Shown: positions 17,798 to 26,986, numbered from the stretch's first letter. The stretch: DNA of 64,000 nt from Vibrio ostreicida (GCF_013074385.2 NZ_JABEYA020000001.1:744001-808000), one strand, 5' to 3'. The notes: a model not told the origin generated them from the sequence alone. Program-made: numbers and translations.

Positions 17798-17974
17798 ATG
17801 GATTCAAATATCACGCAGCTGCGCAAAGATTTCTATGCTCAAATCAGTGCTATGCAAGCGCATTGTTTGCCTCAAACCAAGCCAACGCTTTCCTTTTTGA
17901 CCGAGGAAGAGCTTCAAGAGCTCGAAGCTTTATGGATAGAGCTTTCCGTTTGGAAAAAACAGCAAAATCATTAG
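17798..17974 (+). CDS. Small hypothetical protein (58 aa)
   Basis: Not recognised. 58 aa, acidic and helical, from MDSNITQLRKDF to WKKQQNH, with TEEELQELEALW in the middle; no signal peptide or membrane segment. GGGAAAAG lies just before the chosen ATG; an in-frame ATG at 17774 would add eight residues. It is followed by an intrinsic terminator, which supports a real transcript. Confidence 0.55.
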   Translation: MDSNITQLRKDFYAQISAMQAHCLPQTKPTLSFLTEEELQELEALWIELSVWKKQQNH

Positions 17975-18000
17975 ATAGGTTTTCCTCGCTGACCGCACAT

Positions 18001-18030
18001 AGCCTCATACCTTAAACGATGGGGCTTTTT
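18001..18030 (+). terminator. Terminator after the 58-aa gene
   Basis: Stem AGCCTCAT / ATGGGGCT (one G-T pair), 10-nt loop, then a T run. Confidence 0.75.
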
Positions 18031-18047
18031 ATTGCCTCCTTATTAAA

Positions 18048-18064
18048 TTGTTATATTATAACAA
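18048..18064 (+). promoter_or_regulatory. Perfect palindrome upstream of ribA
   Basis: TTGTTATATTATAACAA is an 8-bp inverted repeat around one central base, 67 nt before the chosen ribA start and just after a terminator, where an operator overlapping the promoter would be expected. The binding protein is unknown. No FMN riboswitch is visible. Confidence 0.35.
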
Positions 18065-18130
18065 AAACTGATCGAGTTATTGATTTATGCAGTATCAGAC
18101 CCCATAGTTATTCATAAAGAGATTTCTATA

Positions 18131-18769
18131 ATGTTAGAAATAAATAAAAACCAGATCCAAGCGAGAAATCATATGGCGCAAGTCAGAGCCAGAGTAGAAT
18201 TTAAAGTTGGCAGCAAAAGTGATATTGACGCAGAGCTACTGTCTTTTAACGGGTTGATCACTGAAAAAGAACATGTAGCGGTTATTTTTAATCAAGCAGA
18301 CGTTGAGCAGCGAGTGCCTCTCGTGCGAGTCCATTCCGAATGTTTGACGGGTGATGTGTTTCACTCTTCCCGGTGTGACTGTGGGGAGCAACTCGACGAA
18401 ACCATTGAGAAAATGAGTCAGTCTGGCGGTATCATTTTGTACCTGCGTCAGGAAGGGCGGGGGATTGGTTTGTACAACAAGATTGATGCATACGAGCTTC
18501 AAAGCCAAGGGTTGAATACCTATGAGGCGAACAACCAACTGGGCTTTGGTGATGATTTGCGTGATTTTACAGAAGCAGCGCAGATGCTTAAAGCGCTCAA
18601 CATCCATAAGATACGTCTGCTGACTAATAATCCGAAGAAAATACGCGAATTGAAAGAGCACGGTATCGAGATTGAGTCAGCGGTTAACACCTCTGCTCAC
18701 ATCAAGGTGGGCAATGAAGGTTACTTAAGAGCGAAGGTATCTCACGGAAAGCATGATCTCAAACTGTAA
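18131..18769 (+). CDS. ribA: GTP cyclohydrolase II
   Basis: Opens GTP to 2,5-diamino-6-ribosylamino-4-pyrimidinone 5'-phosphate, formate and pyrophosphate, the first step of riboflavin synthesis. 212 aa from ATG 18131 (AAAGAG upstream); an upstream start at 18080 has no ribosome binding site. Zinc cysteines lie in [20 protein letters not shown]; the GTP site and catalytic region are seen in [31 protein letters not shown] and LLTNNPKK. The N-terminus (about 30 residues) and the C-terminal tail ([20 protein letters not shown]) differ from E. coli RibA, so this may be a second, variant copy. It is monocistronic. The BLUF flavoprotein nearby is probably coincidental. Confidence 0.9.
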   Translation: MLEINKNQIQARNHMAQVRARVEFKVGSKSDIDAELLSFNGLITEKEHVAVIFNQADVEQRVPLVRVHSECLTGDVFHSSRCDCGEQLDETIEKMSQSGGIILYLRQEGRGIGLYNKIDAYELQSQGLNTYEANNQLGFGDDLRDFTEAAQMLKALNIHKIRLLTNNPKKIRELKEHGIEIESAVNTSAHIKVGNEGYLRAKVSHGKHDLKL

Positions 18770-18790
18770 AGGTTAAATCCTAGTTTTGAT

Positions 18791-18819
18791 AAAAACCTCA
18801 CTTATGTGAGGTTTTTTTT
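18791..18819 (+). terminator. ribA terminator
   Basis: Eleven-bp stem AAAAACCTCAC / GTGAGGTTTTT, TTAT loop, and a run of eight T residues. Confidence 0.92.
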
Positions 18820-18870
18820 GTATATCTCTTGCAAAAAAGACGTAAGTTTGTATTATTTGCGACTGCAAGT

Positions 18871-18889
18871 GCAAATGAGAATAATTAGC
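18871..18889 (+). promoter_or_regulatory. Fur box upstream of the imelysin gene
   Basis: GCAAATGAGAATAATTAGC matches the 19-bp Fur consensus GATAATGATAATCATTATC at 14 positions by hand count. It lies about 45 nt before the start of the first gene of an iron-linked gene set, where repression by Fur-Fe(II) would block transcription. Confidence 0.75.
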
Positions 18890-18934
18890 ACTCATAACTT
18901 ATAATAAATATTAAGCTCAACAAGGATGCTTTTA

Positions 18935-20197
18935 ATGAATGTACAATCACTTTTAACGCGTTCCGTGACCGCTTCGCTCGTTATTGCCAGCAGCTCAGTG
19001 TTTGCAGCAAATGTGACGAAAGAGCAAGTAGTTGAACACTACGCAGATGTCGCCAATGCGGTATTTTCTGACGCTCTCACAACCGCGAAAACGCTCGACC
19101 AGTCGATCGAATCTTTTCTTGCGGCACCTTCTCAAGCCAAATTCGATGATGTAAAACAAGCATGGATAGACTCTCGTGTGCCTTACCAACAGTCTGAAGT
19201 TTTCCGTTTTGGTAATGCGATTGTCGATGACTGGGAAGGCCAGTTGAATGCATGGCCTCTTGATGAGGGCTTGATTGATTATGTCGCCAGTGATTATCAA
19301 TATGAACTGGGCAATGTAGGCGCAGGTGCTAACATTGTCGCTAACCAAAAGATAAAGATTGGTGCGACAGAACTTGATGTGACTAAGTTAACTCCAGAAA
19401 CGATTGCAGACCTTAATGAGGTCGGAGGTTCTGAAGCGAATGTTGCCTCAGGCTATCACGCGATTGAGTTTCTATTGTGGGGCCAAGATCTTAATGGCAC
19501 TAATTCCGGAGCAGGTGAACGCCCTTATACCGATTTTGTTGTCGGTAAAGGCTGTACCAATAACGACTGTGATCGCCGTAGTGAGTATCTGAAAGCGGCC
19601 ACGGATTTGTTGGTTCAAGATCTTGCTTGGATGGAGCAACAATGGTCCGCCGAGGTGAAGGGCAACTATCGCGAAACTTTACTGAATGAATCGGCTGAAA
19701 ATGGTTTACGCAAGATGCTGTTTGGTATGGGGTCTTTATCGTTGGGTGAGCTAGCAGGTGAACGTATGAAGGTCGCCCTTGAAGCAAACTCGACCGAGGA
19801 CGAGCACGATTGCTTCTCTGACAATACTCATAACTCCCACTACTATAACGAGCAGGGTATATACAATGTTTACATGGGGACCTACGAGCGTCAGGATGGC
19901 ACGACTCTAAAAGGCCCTAGTATTCACGCCCTCGTGACTCAGAAAAATCAACAAGCAGCTCAAGAGATTCAGAAACAATTTGATGAGACTCGTTCTCAGG
20001 TTGGTGAGCTTGTGACGTCTGCAGAAAGTAACGGTCAGTACTTTGATCAACTGATTGCGGCAGGTAATGCGAAAGGCAATGCCTTGGTGAATAAAGCGAT
20101 TATGTCTCTTGTTGCTCAAACAGCGTCGATTGAACGTGCGGCGAAAATTGTGGGCATTAATAGCCTCAATCCCGATACCGCTGATCACGAGTTCTAA
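18935..20197 (+). CDS. Imelysin family periplasmic protein (IrpA-like)
   Basis: 420 aa. Sec signal peptide with cleavage after SSVFA about residue 23. Imelysin/peptidase M75 family: the GxHxxE motif is seen as GYHAIEFLLWGQD, with a second imelysin half after about residue 250. Family members (IrpA, IcmP, EfeO C-terminal part) are periplasmic, iron-regulated and thought to bind iron or take part in its uptake; peptidase activity is doubtful. I start at ATG 18935 because AAGG lies 9 nt upstream, while the ATG at 18926 abuts it. A Fur box precedes it and a terminator follows, before a set of related genes. Confidence 0.92.
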   Translation: MNVQSLLTRSVTASLVIASSSVFAANVTKEQVVEHYADVANAVFSDALTTAKTLDQSIESFLAAPSQAKFDDVKQAWIDSRVPYQQSEVFRFGNAIVDDWEGQLNAWPLDEGLIDYVASDYQYELGNVGAGANIVANQKIKIGATELDVTKLTPETIADLNEVGGSEANVASGYHAIEFLLWGQDLNGTNSGAGERPYTDFVVGKGCTNNDCDRRSEYLKAATDLLVQDLAWMEQQWSAEVKGNYRETLLNESAENGLRKMLFGMGSLSLGELAGERMKVALEANSTEDEHDCFSDNTHNSHYYNEQGIYNVYMGTYERQDGTTLKGPSIHALVTQKNQQAAQEIQKQFDETRSQVGELVTSAESNGQYFDQLIAAGNAKGNALVNKAIMSLVAQTASIERAAKIVGINSLNPDTADHEF

Positions 20198-20216
20198 CCG
20201 TATCCCCCTCTCCGCT

Positions 20217-20241
20217 AAGGGCTCTTTATTGAGCCCTTTTT
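20217..20241 (+). terminator. Terminator after the imelysin gene
   Basis: Eight-bp stem AAGGGCTC / GAGCCCTT with loop TTTATT, then TTTCT. Probably partial, giving more of the first product than of the downstream genes. Confidence 0.75.
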
Positions 20242-20312
20242 CTGTTTCTATAACCACATATTTATTACAACTTTAGATATTGAGTATGGCTGTGAATCTG
20301 AGAATAATCGGT

Positions 20313-21713
20313 ATGATTTTGTACAAAAAGACCACAATAATAGCGCTGGTAACTGTGTTGGCCGCAAGTACATCCGTGTCAGCTTATCAAGTGACGTCCG
20401 GGGGTGGAACGTCTGTAAAAAAGCAAGGTGCGAATGCATTTTCTCTTCCTGCAGGGAATCTGCCGATGACAGGGCGCTTAGATTTTAGTGTTGGGAATAG
20501 TTTTTTTCGAAATCCATGGGTACAAGCTCCAGCGTCAACGGATGCTCGCGACGGATTGGGGCCTTTATTTAATACGAATGGTTGTCAAAACTGCCACATT
20601 AAAGATGGTCGCGGTCATCCTCCGGAAGAAGGGGGAGATATCCACGCAGTTTCGATGCTAGTGAGACTGAGTATTCCAGCGCTGACTCCGCAACAGAAGA
20701 AACAATTGATTAAAGATGGGGTCATTCCGGAGCCGACTTATGGTGCTCAATTACAAGATTTCTCGTTGCAGAATCAAACGCCAGAAGGGCAGGTTCGCAT
20801 TGATTATACTGCCGTCCCCGTTCAGTTTGAAGATGGAACTGAAGTGATGTTACGTAAGCCGACTGTCGATATCACTGACCTTGGCTACGGAAAAATGCAT
20901 CCGGATACTCAATTTTCTGCTCGTGTCGCCCCACCTATGATAGGCTTGGGTCTTTTGGAAAGCTTGTCTGAGGAAACGCTGCAAGCTTGGTCCGATGAAA
21001 ATGATGCAAATAATGATGGTATCTCAGGTCGTGTCAATCGGGTTTGGGACAACCAAAAACAAGCCTTGGTGACGGGGCGCTTTGGTTGGAAAGCGGGCCA
21101 ACCGACGCTTATGCAGCAAAATGCGGCTGCATTTAACGGTGATCTTGGATTGACCAGCCGCTTGTTTCCAAATGAAAACTGCAGCAGTAACCAAACGATT
21201 TGTACCGATTTACCTAATGGTGGCTCACCGGAAGTCAGTGATAACATTCTTGATTTCGTCGAATTTTATTCGCAGCATTTAGCCGTTCCGATTCGCCGTA
21301 ATCTGGAAAACCCGGAGGTGATATTGGGTCAGCAGCTATTTTCCAAGGCGGGATGTGAGAGTTGTCATAAAAGCACAGCGACAACCATGACACGTGAGAA
21401 TTTGCCGGCGTTATCGAATCAAACGATTCACCCTTATACGGATCTGCTACTTCATGATATGGGAGAAGGGCTGGCGGATAACCGTCCTGAATATCTTGCC
21501 AATGGTCGTGAGTGGCGAACTCAGCCATTATGGGGGATTGGATACACCAAAGAGGTAAATGGTCATACCTATTTTCTCCATGATGGTCGTGCCCGCAACT
21601 TGATGGAAGCGGTGCTATGGCATGGTGGGGAAGCAGAAAAGGCCAAACAAACGGTACTTAAGTTCAACCTAAAAGAGCGTGATGCCCTCATCGCGTTCCT
21701 CAATTCATTGTAA
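20313..21713 (+). CDS. Di-haem oxidoreductase, DUF1111 family
   Basis: 466 aa, exported: signal peptide MILYKKTTIIALVTVLAAS...VSA fits a start at ATG 20313, while the ATG at 20286 would place charged residues before it. Two c-type haem motifs are visible, CQNCH at about residue 96 and CESCH at about 350, as in the bacterial di-haem peroxidase-like DUF1111 ('thiol oxidoreductase') family. Expected to transfer electrons in the periplasm, perhaps oxidising or reducing iron for the adjoining imelysin proteins. That role is inferred from the neighbourhood, which recurs in other proteobacteria. 14 nt separate it from the next gene, so they form an operon. Confidence 0.92.
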   Translation: MILYKKTTIIALVTVLAASTSVSAYQVTSGGGTSVKKQGANAFSLPAGNLPMTGRLDFSVGNSFFRNPWVQAPASTDARDGLGPLFNTNGCQNCHIKDGRGHPPEEGGDIHAVSMLVRLSIPALTPQQKKQLIKDGVIPEPTYGAQLQDFSLQNQTPEGQVRIDYTAVPVQFEDGTEVMLRKPTVDITDLGYGKMHPDTQFSARVAPPMIGLGLLESLSEETLQAWSDENDANNDGISGRVNRVWDNQKQALVTGRFGWKAGQPTLMQQNAAAFNGDLGLTSRLFPNENCSSNQTICTDLPNGGSPEVSDNILDFVEFYSQHLAVPIRRNLENPEVILGQQLFSKAGCESCHKSTATTMTRENLPALSNQTIHPYTDLLLHDMGEGLADNRPEYLANGREWRTQPLWGIGYTKEVNGHTYFLHDGRARNLMEAVLWHGGEAEKAKQTVLKFNLKERDALIAFLNSL

Positions 21714-21727
21714 GGACTAACGAAACG

Positions 21728-22759
21728 ATGAAGATATTGGCTTTATCAGCGACTGCGGTGCTGGTCACCACATTGGTGGGTTGTCAGTCAACCAGTCGCG
21801 AAGGGGCAGAAGCTCAGCAAACCCAACATGTCAGTCAAGCCGTTTATGAGGTTGAGTTTTCAGCGGCGCACTCGTTTTCAGATCAAAGCGCATTGTTATC
21901 AAAGACGATGACGTCCTATTGCTCAGGCGAATCTGATCTGATCGCTGTTAAGGAACAGTGGCATCGCGCTATGCAGGGCTGGATGGCGTTACAAGGTCAA
22001 GAGAGAGGCCCACAAAAGGCGCTAGAACAAAGCTGGAATATTCAGTTTTGGCCTGATAAAAAAAATACAACGGGTCGTAAGATGTCGCGCCTGACCAACC
22101 AATCGACAGAATGGACGCCACAAAAGATTGCCGAACAAAGTGTCACTGTTCAGGGTTTAGGCTCGATTGAGTGGCTTTTGTATGATGAGAGTTCTTCTCT
22201 GGAGACATCGCCGTCGACTTGTGCCACTGGGGTAGCGATTACTCAGAATATTGCCTCCAACGCTGAAACTATTTGGGCAGCATGGCAGCAGAATCCATGG
22301 GTCGATCTGGATGAAAAAGCATGGACTTCCGAGTATATTTCTTTGCTCTCCAATCAGCTTGAGTACAGTATGAAGAAAATGAGCCGACCGTTGGCGAAGT
22401 TTGGCCATCCACGCCCTTATTTTTCTGAATCATGGCGCTCTGAAACGTCCATGATTAACCTCAAAACGAATATTGCCGCTATGCAGGCTCTCTACCTTGC
22501 ACAGGGGAACGGTTTGGATAAGCAGCTTCGTGATCTGGGCGAAGTTCAGCTGGCTAATAGTATTACACGACAATTTGATACGGCATTGGAAACCTGGCCT
22601 GTAAACGAAAGCTTATTTGATATGCTGCACACTAAGCAGGGTTACAGAAAGGCGTATGCCCAGCTCAATAAACTAGAGCAGTTAAAATATATGATTCATG
22701 AAGAAGTTGCGATTGAACTGGGCGTTGTGATTGGCTTTAACGCAACCGATGGTGATTAG
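21728..22759 (+). CDS. Imelysin-like lipoprotein
   Basis: 343 aa. N-terminal lipobox LVGC with the cysteine at about residue 19, so it is lipid-anchored. The body resembles imelysin; the second in the set. The usual GxHxxE motif is changed to GLGSIEWLLYD, so the histidine is absent while the glutamate remains. That suggests altered metal binding compared with the first imelysin. It is in an operon with the di-haem gene (14 nt before) and the DUF1513 gene (6 nt after). The function is thought to concern iron, from context only. Confidence 0.88.
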   Translation: MKILALSATAVLVTTLVGCQSTSREGAEAQQTQHVSQAVYEVEFSAAHSFSDQSALLSKTMTSYCSGESDLIAVKEQWHRAMQGWMALQGQERGPQKALEQSWNIQFWPDKKNTTGRKMSRLTNQSTEWTPQKIAEQSVTVQGLGSIEWLLYDESSSLETSPSTCATGVAITQNIASNAETIWAAWQQNPWVDLDEKAWTSEYISLLSNQLEYSMKKMSRPLAKFGHPRPYFSESWRSETSMINLKTNIAAMQALYLAQGNGLDKQLRDLGEVQLANSITRQFDTALETWPVNESLFDMLHTKQGYRKAYAQLNKLEQLKYMIHEEVAIELGVVIGFNATDGD

Positions 22760-22765
22760 GTTCTG

Positions 22766-23845
22766 ATGTTGACAGATAATTCGAGACGGAAACTGCTCAA
22801 AGCGGCACTGTTTAGCCTTGCCGCCCCCTTAATTCCAGTGGGATGTTCAACTCAAGCGACAGTGTCTGGTCAGCCAGCCTTGATAGGATGTTCACTGCAA
22901 GGCCGCAATAAGTATTCGGTCGTGGTTGCTGATGCACTGGGGAGGCCTATTCGCCAGTTGCCTTTGCCTTCAAGGGGACATGGTGTGGCTACGCACGCAC
23001 AACTGAACCATGCTGTGGCTTTTGCTAGAAGGCCCGGTGCGTATTTTGTGGTGTTTGATTATCGAACCGGTGAGGTGATCAAGTCCTCGCCTGCCAGCAA
23101 AAACCGCCATTACTACGGGCATGGGGTATATTCCAATGACGGAAAATGGCTTTATGCCACTGAAGGTGAGCGCAGCACCAGTCGAGGCATTGTCGGCGTG
23201 TATGACGTCGCTTCTGGTTACAACAAGGTGGCTGAATTTACAGGCTTTGGGCTTGGCCCCCATGAGGTTATTGCGATGCCAGACGATCGTCTGGCAATTG
23301 GGGTCGGTGGTGTACATACCAACGGAAGACAACCGTTGAATTTATCAACCATGTTACCCAGTTTAACTTACCTTGATGCAACAGGAGAAGTGCTTGAACA
23401 GGTCGCTTTACCCGATCATCATTTGAGTATCCGCCATTTGGCCCATGATGGAGCTAACACGGTCTTGTGCGGTCAGCAGTACCGCGGTCAACCGGATGAA
23501 TATCCCTCTTTACTTGCCATGCATTCGAGAGGCGGAAAAATGATTCCCTTACAGGCTGAGCCCGAACAGTGGGCGAGGTTCAACCACTATATCGCCAGTA
23601 TTGCTGCGACTGATGAGTGGATTTTAGCAACCTCACCACGAGGAAATTGCTACGGTGTGTGGTCAAAAAATACGCATGCATTGGTAGAGTTGGCCGCGTT
23701 ACCGGATGCCTCTGGCGTTGTGGTTGAGAATGGGGATTTTCGAGTGAGTTCGGGGACAGGTAACGTCATTACTCACACTAGCTCACATGAAAATAGTAAT
23801 TTTTATTCTAAAATTCAATGGGATAACCATTGGTCAAAAATTTAA
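22766..23845 (+). CDS. DUF1513 protein with twin-arginine-like signal
   Basis: 359 aa. The N-terminus reads SRRKLLKAALFSLAAPLIP, a twin-arginine export signal, followed by VGCS, possibly a lipobox. The rest looks like a WD40/YVTN-type beta-propeller (repeats around GHGVYSNDGKWLYATE, GPHEVIAMPDDRLAIGVGG and HLSIRHLAHDG), the pattern of DUF1513. Four genes of this kind (imelysin, DUF1111, imelysin, DUF1513) recur together in proteobacteria. Its role is unknown. Last gene of the set, 6 nt after the lipoprotein gene; about 110 nt then separate it from ldtD. Confidence 0.88.
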   Translation: MLTDNSRRKLLKAALFSLAAPLIPVGCSTQATVSGQPALIGCSLQGRNKYSVVVADALGRPIRQLPLPSRGHGVATHAQLNHAVAFARRPGAYFVVFDYRTGEVIKSSPASKNRHYYGHGVYSNDGKWLYATEGERSTSRGIVGVYDVASGYNKVAEFTGFGLGPHEVIAMPDDRLAIGVGGVHTNGRQPLNLSTMLPSLTYLDATGEVLEQVALPDHHLSIRHLAHDGANTVLCGQQYRGQPDEYPSLLAMHSRGGKMIPLQAEPEQWARFNHYIASIAATDEWILATSPRGNCYGVWSKNTHALVELAALPDASGVVVENGDFRVSSGTGNVITHTSSHENSNFYSKIQWDNHWSKI

Positions 23846-23957
23846 ACATTGTTGATGGAGCCAGACTTTACCAAGATTCAATTGTCATAAACATTTCCTA
23901 CTAGCCGCTTATTTCTCTGCCATACTAAGATCTCTGGCAATTGGATTGGAGAGTAAG

Positions 23958-25517
23958 ATGGCTAGATTGCCCCCCCTTCTATTACTGCTGCTCCTGCTTC
24001 CAACGTCTGTCTTGGCGAGTAACTATTTCGAGCAAATTGGATGGTTGAAGCCTGATAGCCATGTACTGCGCGTGATTCAATACCCCAATGATATTGAAAA
24101 TCTCTATCGATCCACAGGCAACCATCTAATTTGGCTGGATATACAGCAAAGTACCCGCTTGGAGTTTCAGTTAGAGGTGATATCCAACGCAGGTTTTAGC
24201 CCCTTGTTTGCTCGTCAACTAAGGTATATGGAGTACTACCGTAAAAGCAATCGCTGGCATGAATATGACTTGCTCGCCACCGATACTTTGCTGTTGTATA
24301 TCAGTTACGCTGAGCAGGCGAAAGTACTGGGTTATGACTGGTTTTTTAAATCTCAGCTTTATAAACCATTGCCCAGACTTAACCCAATGGATCTTTATGG
24401 GGTATCTGTGGCCGTTGAGTACCAGCAGTTGAGTGCGCTCATTGATATCTACACGCCCAAAAATGATGATTATCAGGCGCTGATTGCCAATTACTTGCAT
24501 GTTATTAAGTTCGAGAATCTTAATGTCCCATTATATGAGCAAGACGGCATGCGAGAAATTGGTGATAGGTTAAACAATCGTGAGTTACTGTTGCTGAGAA
24601 TGGAGATGATCGATGTCGATTTGACGGATGTTCGCAGAGACATCGATTGGTATGATGTGACGTTGGTGGATGCAATCAAGCAGTTTCAGGGACTTCATGG
24701 CTTGGCTCAGGACGGAATAATCGGAACGGATACGCTTCGCTGGCTAAATATTAGCCCGACACAGAGGTTGTCTATGCTGGCCCTGAACGCAGAGCGTGGC
24801 AGATTGTGGCCAATGGAACGTGATATCATCATTGTCGTGAATGTGCCCGGTTTCGACATGAAATATTGGTACTCGGGGCAAGCCATATTTGAATCTAAAG
24901 TGGTGGTCGGTAGCCGAGGCAGGCCGACTCCTTTGATGATCACCAATATGGATTCCCTCATTCTCAATCCGACTTGGAATGTGCCCTGGAAAATTATGGT
25001 AGAGGACATTATTCCTAAAGTGAAAAAAGACCCTCAGTACCTAGTACGTCAGCGTATCAATATTATTCCCAAATGGGGGTCGAAAGAGCTTATAGACCCG
25101 CAAGAAATCGATTGGCAAAATATGCGTCCCAGTTCCTTTCCGTATCGGATGACACAGTTAGCAGGGGATAAAAATGCGTTGGGGTCCTATAAGTTTAATA
25201 CGCCCAATAGAAGAGCGATTTTTCTTCACGATACGCCAAGCAAAAACCTGTTCGAGGAAACAACCCGAGCCTTTAGTTCAGGTTGTGTAAGGGTTGAGAA
25301 TGCAGGTGAGCTCGCTACGCGTCTTCTGGAAACACAAGGCCTAGCGCTTTCTTCACTGAATCGAGAAGCGTTCGCTTCCAATAAGTCGATACCTTTGAAA
25401 CAGCGCGTGCCTGTCCACATTATCTATCAGACGGCATGGCCGGAGGGGGGAAAGGTTCATTACAGGGATGATATTTACCGCTTAGATAAGTTAAATAGTG
25501 GTCGGGGAGGTGTGTAA
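23958..25517 (+). CDS. ldtD: L,D-transpeptidase (YcbB/LdtD type)
   Basis: Forms 3-3 cross-links between meso-diaminopimelate residues of peptidoglycan. 519 aa, shorter than E. coli LdtD (615). Signal peptide at the N-terminus (LLLLLLLLPTSVLA), a peptidoglycan-binding segment at about 235-265 (VDAIKQFQGLHGLAQDGIIG) and a C-terminal YkuD catalytic domain with HDTPSKNLF...SSGCVRVEN; Cys is the nucleophile. ATG 23958 has GGAGAGTA just upstream, better than the TTG at 23946. It is followed by YcbK- and YcbL-like genes in the same order as ycbB-ycbK-ycbL in E. coli, on the same strand, with gaps of 174 and 83 nt. Confidence 0.94.
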   Translation: MARLPPLLLLLLLLPTSVLASNYFEQIGWLKPDSHVLRVIQYPNDIENLYRSTGNHLIWLDIQQSTRLEFQLEVISNAGFSPLFARQLRYMEYYRKSNRWHEYDLLATDTLLLYISYAEQAKVLGYDWFFKSQLYKPLPRLNPMDLYGVSVAVEYQQLSALIDIYTPKNDDYQALIANYLHVIKFENLNVPLYEQDGMREIGDRLNNRELLLLRMEMIDVDLTDVRRDIDWYDVTLVDAIKQFQGLHGLAQDGIIGTDTLRWLNISPTQRLSMLALNAERGRLWPMERDIIIVVNVPGFDMKYWYSGQAIFESKVVVGSRGRPTPLMITNMDSLILNPTWNVPWKIMVEDIIPKVKKDPQYLVRQRINIIPKWGSKELIDPQEIDWQNMRPSSFPYRMTQLAGDKNALGSYKFNTPNRRAIFLHDTPSKNLFEETTRAFSSGCVRVENAGELATRLLETQGLALSSLNREAFASNKSIPLKQRVPVHIIYQTAWPEGGKVHYRDDIYRLDKLNSGRGGV

Positions 25518-25691
25518 AAAAATACGCCGCCAATTAAATATGTTTTTTATCATTAACGTCAAAGGGTAAGCGTTATTTCTCGTCTCTGTGATGAGTATGA
25601 GCACAATTTATGCATTTGCACTTCATATAAGAGTTAGGTAGTGTCGTCGGTCGGCACATTTCCAGCAACCCAATATGAAGGTGTTTTGACA

Positions 25692-26246
25692 GTGAACTTT
25701 ACTCGTAGGGATTTTATCAAGTTGGCAAGCAGTGGCTTGGTCGCGGCGAGCTGTAGCCCTCAATTTGCTTTTGCTTATTACCCAGATCAACCCCGCCCAG
25801 AGCGTCGTCGTGAGCTTGCATTTAACAACCTTCATACTGGTGAAGTACTGGAATCTTGTTACTTTGATGGCTACATCTACGTGGCGAATGAATTACAAAG
25901 GATCAACCATATTTGTCGAGATTTTCGTCGTGATGAAATACATCAGATGGATAGGCAACTTTTTGATCATTTGTCGGTTATTCAGTCTGAGTTGGGTGTT
26001 GCTGCGGAAGTGCAAATTATTTCGGGTTATCGTTCGCCAATCACGAACGGTGCGCTGAGAGCAGCCTCAAGCGGTGTTGCAAAAAAAAGCTATCATATGT
26101 TGGGGCAGGCAATAGACTTCCGCCTAGAAGGCGTCAGTCTCAAAAAAGTACGTGACGTTGCCCTGGAGATGAAGTTTGGTGGTGTAGGCTATTATCCGAA
26201 AAGCAATTTCATTCACATCGATACTGGTCCTGTTCGTCACTGGTAA
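25692..26246 (+). CDS. ycbK: YcbK family (DUF882/peptidase M15A), Tat-exported
   Basis: 184 aa from GTG 25692, equal to the E. coli family length (182). TRRDFIKLASSG at the start is a classic twin-arginine signal, cleaved near PQFAFA. Zinc-peptidase-like motifs are present: SGYRSPITNGAL, SYHMLGQAIDFR and FIHIDTGPVRHW, giving the His/Asp/His set of M15A enzymes. It probably cuts peptidoglycan peptides (related to MepK) and so pairs with the L,D-transpeptidase encoded upstream. An ATG-less longer frame from 25641 would hide the Tat signal, so I rejected it. AAGG lies 10 nt before the GTG. Confidence 0.92.
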   Translation: MNFTRRDFIKLASSGLVAASCSPQFAFAYYPDQPRPERRRELAFNNLHTGEVLESCYFDGYIYVANELQRINHICRDFRRDEIHQMDRQLFDHLSVIQSELGVAAEVQIISGYRSPITNGALRAASSGVAKKSYHMLGQAIDFRLEGVSLKKVRDVALEMKFGGVGYYPKSNFIHIDTGPVRHW

Positions 26247-26329
26247 CGACAAATTCACACGGCAAGGTTGTCAAAAACCTTACCAAATGTCATAGTTTCG
26301 CCAGTTTAAATGTAGTGTAAGGTTTCGAT

Positions 26330-26986
26330 ATGTCTCTCAAGTATCAAGTGGTTCCAGTAACCTCATTTTCTCAGAACTGCTCCATTGTCTGGTGTGATGA
26401 GACAATGGAGGGAGTGGTTGTTGATCCTGGAGGCGATGTGGCTCAACTTGTTAATGTGATCAAACAACTTGGTATACGGGTGGTGAAACTGGTGCTAACA
26501 CATGGGCATTTGGATCATGTTGGCGGTACTGAAGTGTTGGCTAAAGAACTCGGTGGTGTAGAGATTGTGGGCCCCCATGAAGCCGATAGCTTTTGGTTAC
26601 AAGGGCTCGCTGGACAGAGCCAAATGTTTGGGTTTCCGTTAACTCAGCCGTTTGAGCCTCACCAATGGCTGAATGATGGTGACGCTGTAACTTTTGGCCG
26701 TCAGGTACTCAGTATACTGCATACACCAGGGCATACACCTGGTCACGTTATCCTTTTTAGCGACGAAGCGAAATTGGCTTTTGTCGGTGATGTCTTGTTC
26801 AGTGGCTCTGTTGGGCGTACAGATTTTCCTAAAGGTGATTTTGATACCTTGATTCACTCCATCAAAACCAAACTTTGGCCTTTGGGTAATGAGGTAAGGT
26901 TTGTACCAGGGCATGGACCAGAGTCGACGTTTGGTAAAGAGCGGGCCTCGAACCCATTTGTCGCGGATGAAATGCCACTTTACTAA
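26330..26986 (+). CDS. ycbL: Metallo-beta-lactamase fold hydrolase YcbL (type II glyoxalase-like)
   Basis: 218 aa, similar in length to E. coli YcbL/GloC (215). Metal motif THGHLDHVGG near residue 60, a second His in HTPGHTPGH (about 130-140), Asp in VGDVLFSGSVGRTDF, and a late GHGP. This is the glyoxalase II subgroup, which hydrolyses S-lactoylglutathione. No signal peptide: cytoplasmic. Placed after ycbK as in enterics, although its role is metabolic rather than envelope. Confidence 0.93.
   Translation: MSLKYQVVPVTSFSQNCSIVWCDETMEGVVVDPGGDVAQLVNVIKQLGIRVVKLVLTHGHLDHVGGTEVLAKELGGVEIVGPHEADSFWLQGLAGQSQMFGFPLTQPFEPHQWLNDGDAVTFGRQVLSILHTPGHTPGHVILFSDEAKLAFVGDVLFSGSVGRTDFPKGDFDTLIHSIKTKLWPLGNEVRFVPGHGPESTFGKERASNPFVADEMPLY

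Noticed and set aside
18236..18661. 141-codon minus-strand frame inside ribA
   Set aside because: Antisense shadow; ribA motifs are intact on the plus strand.
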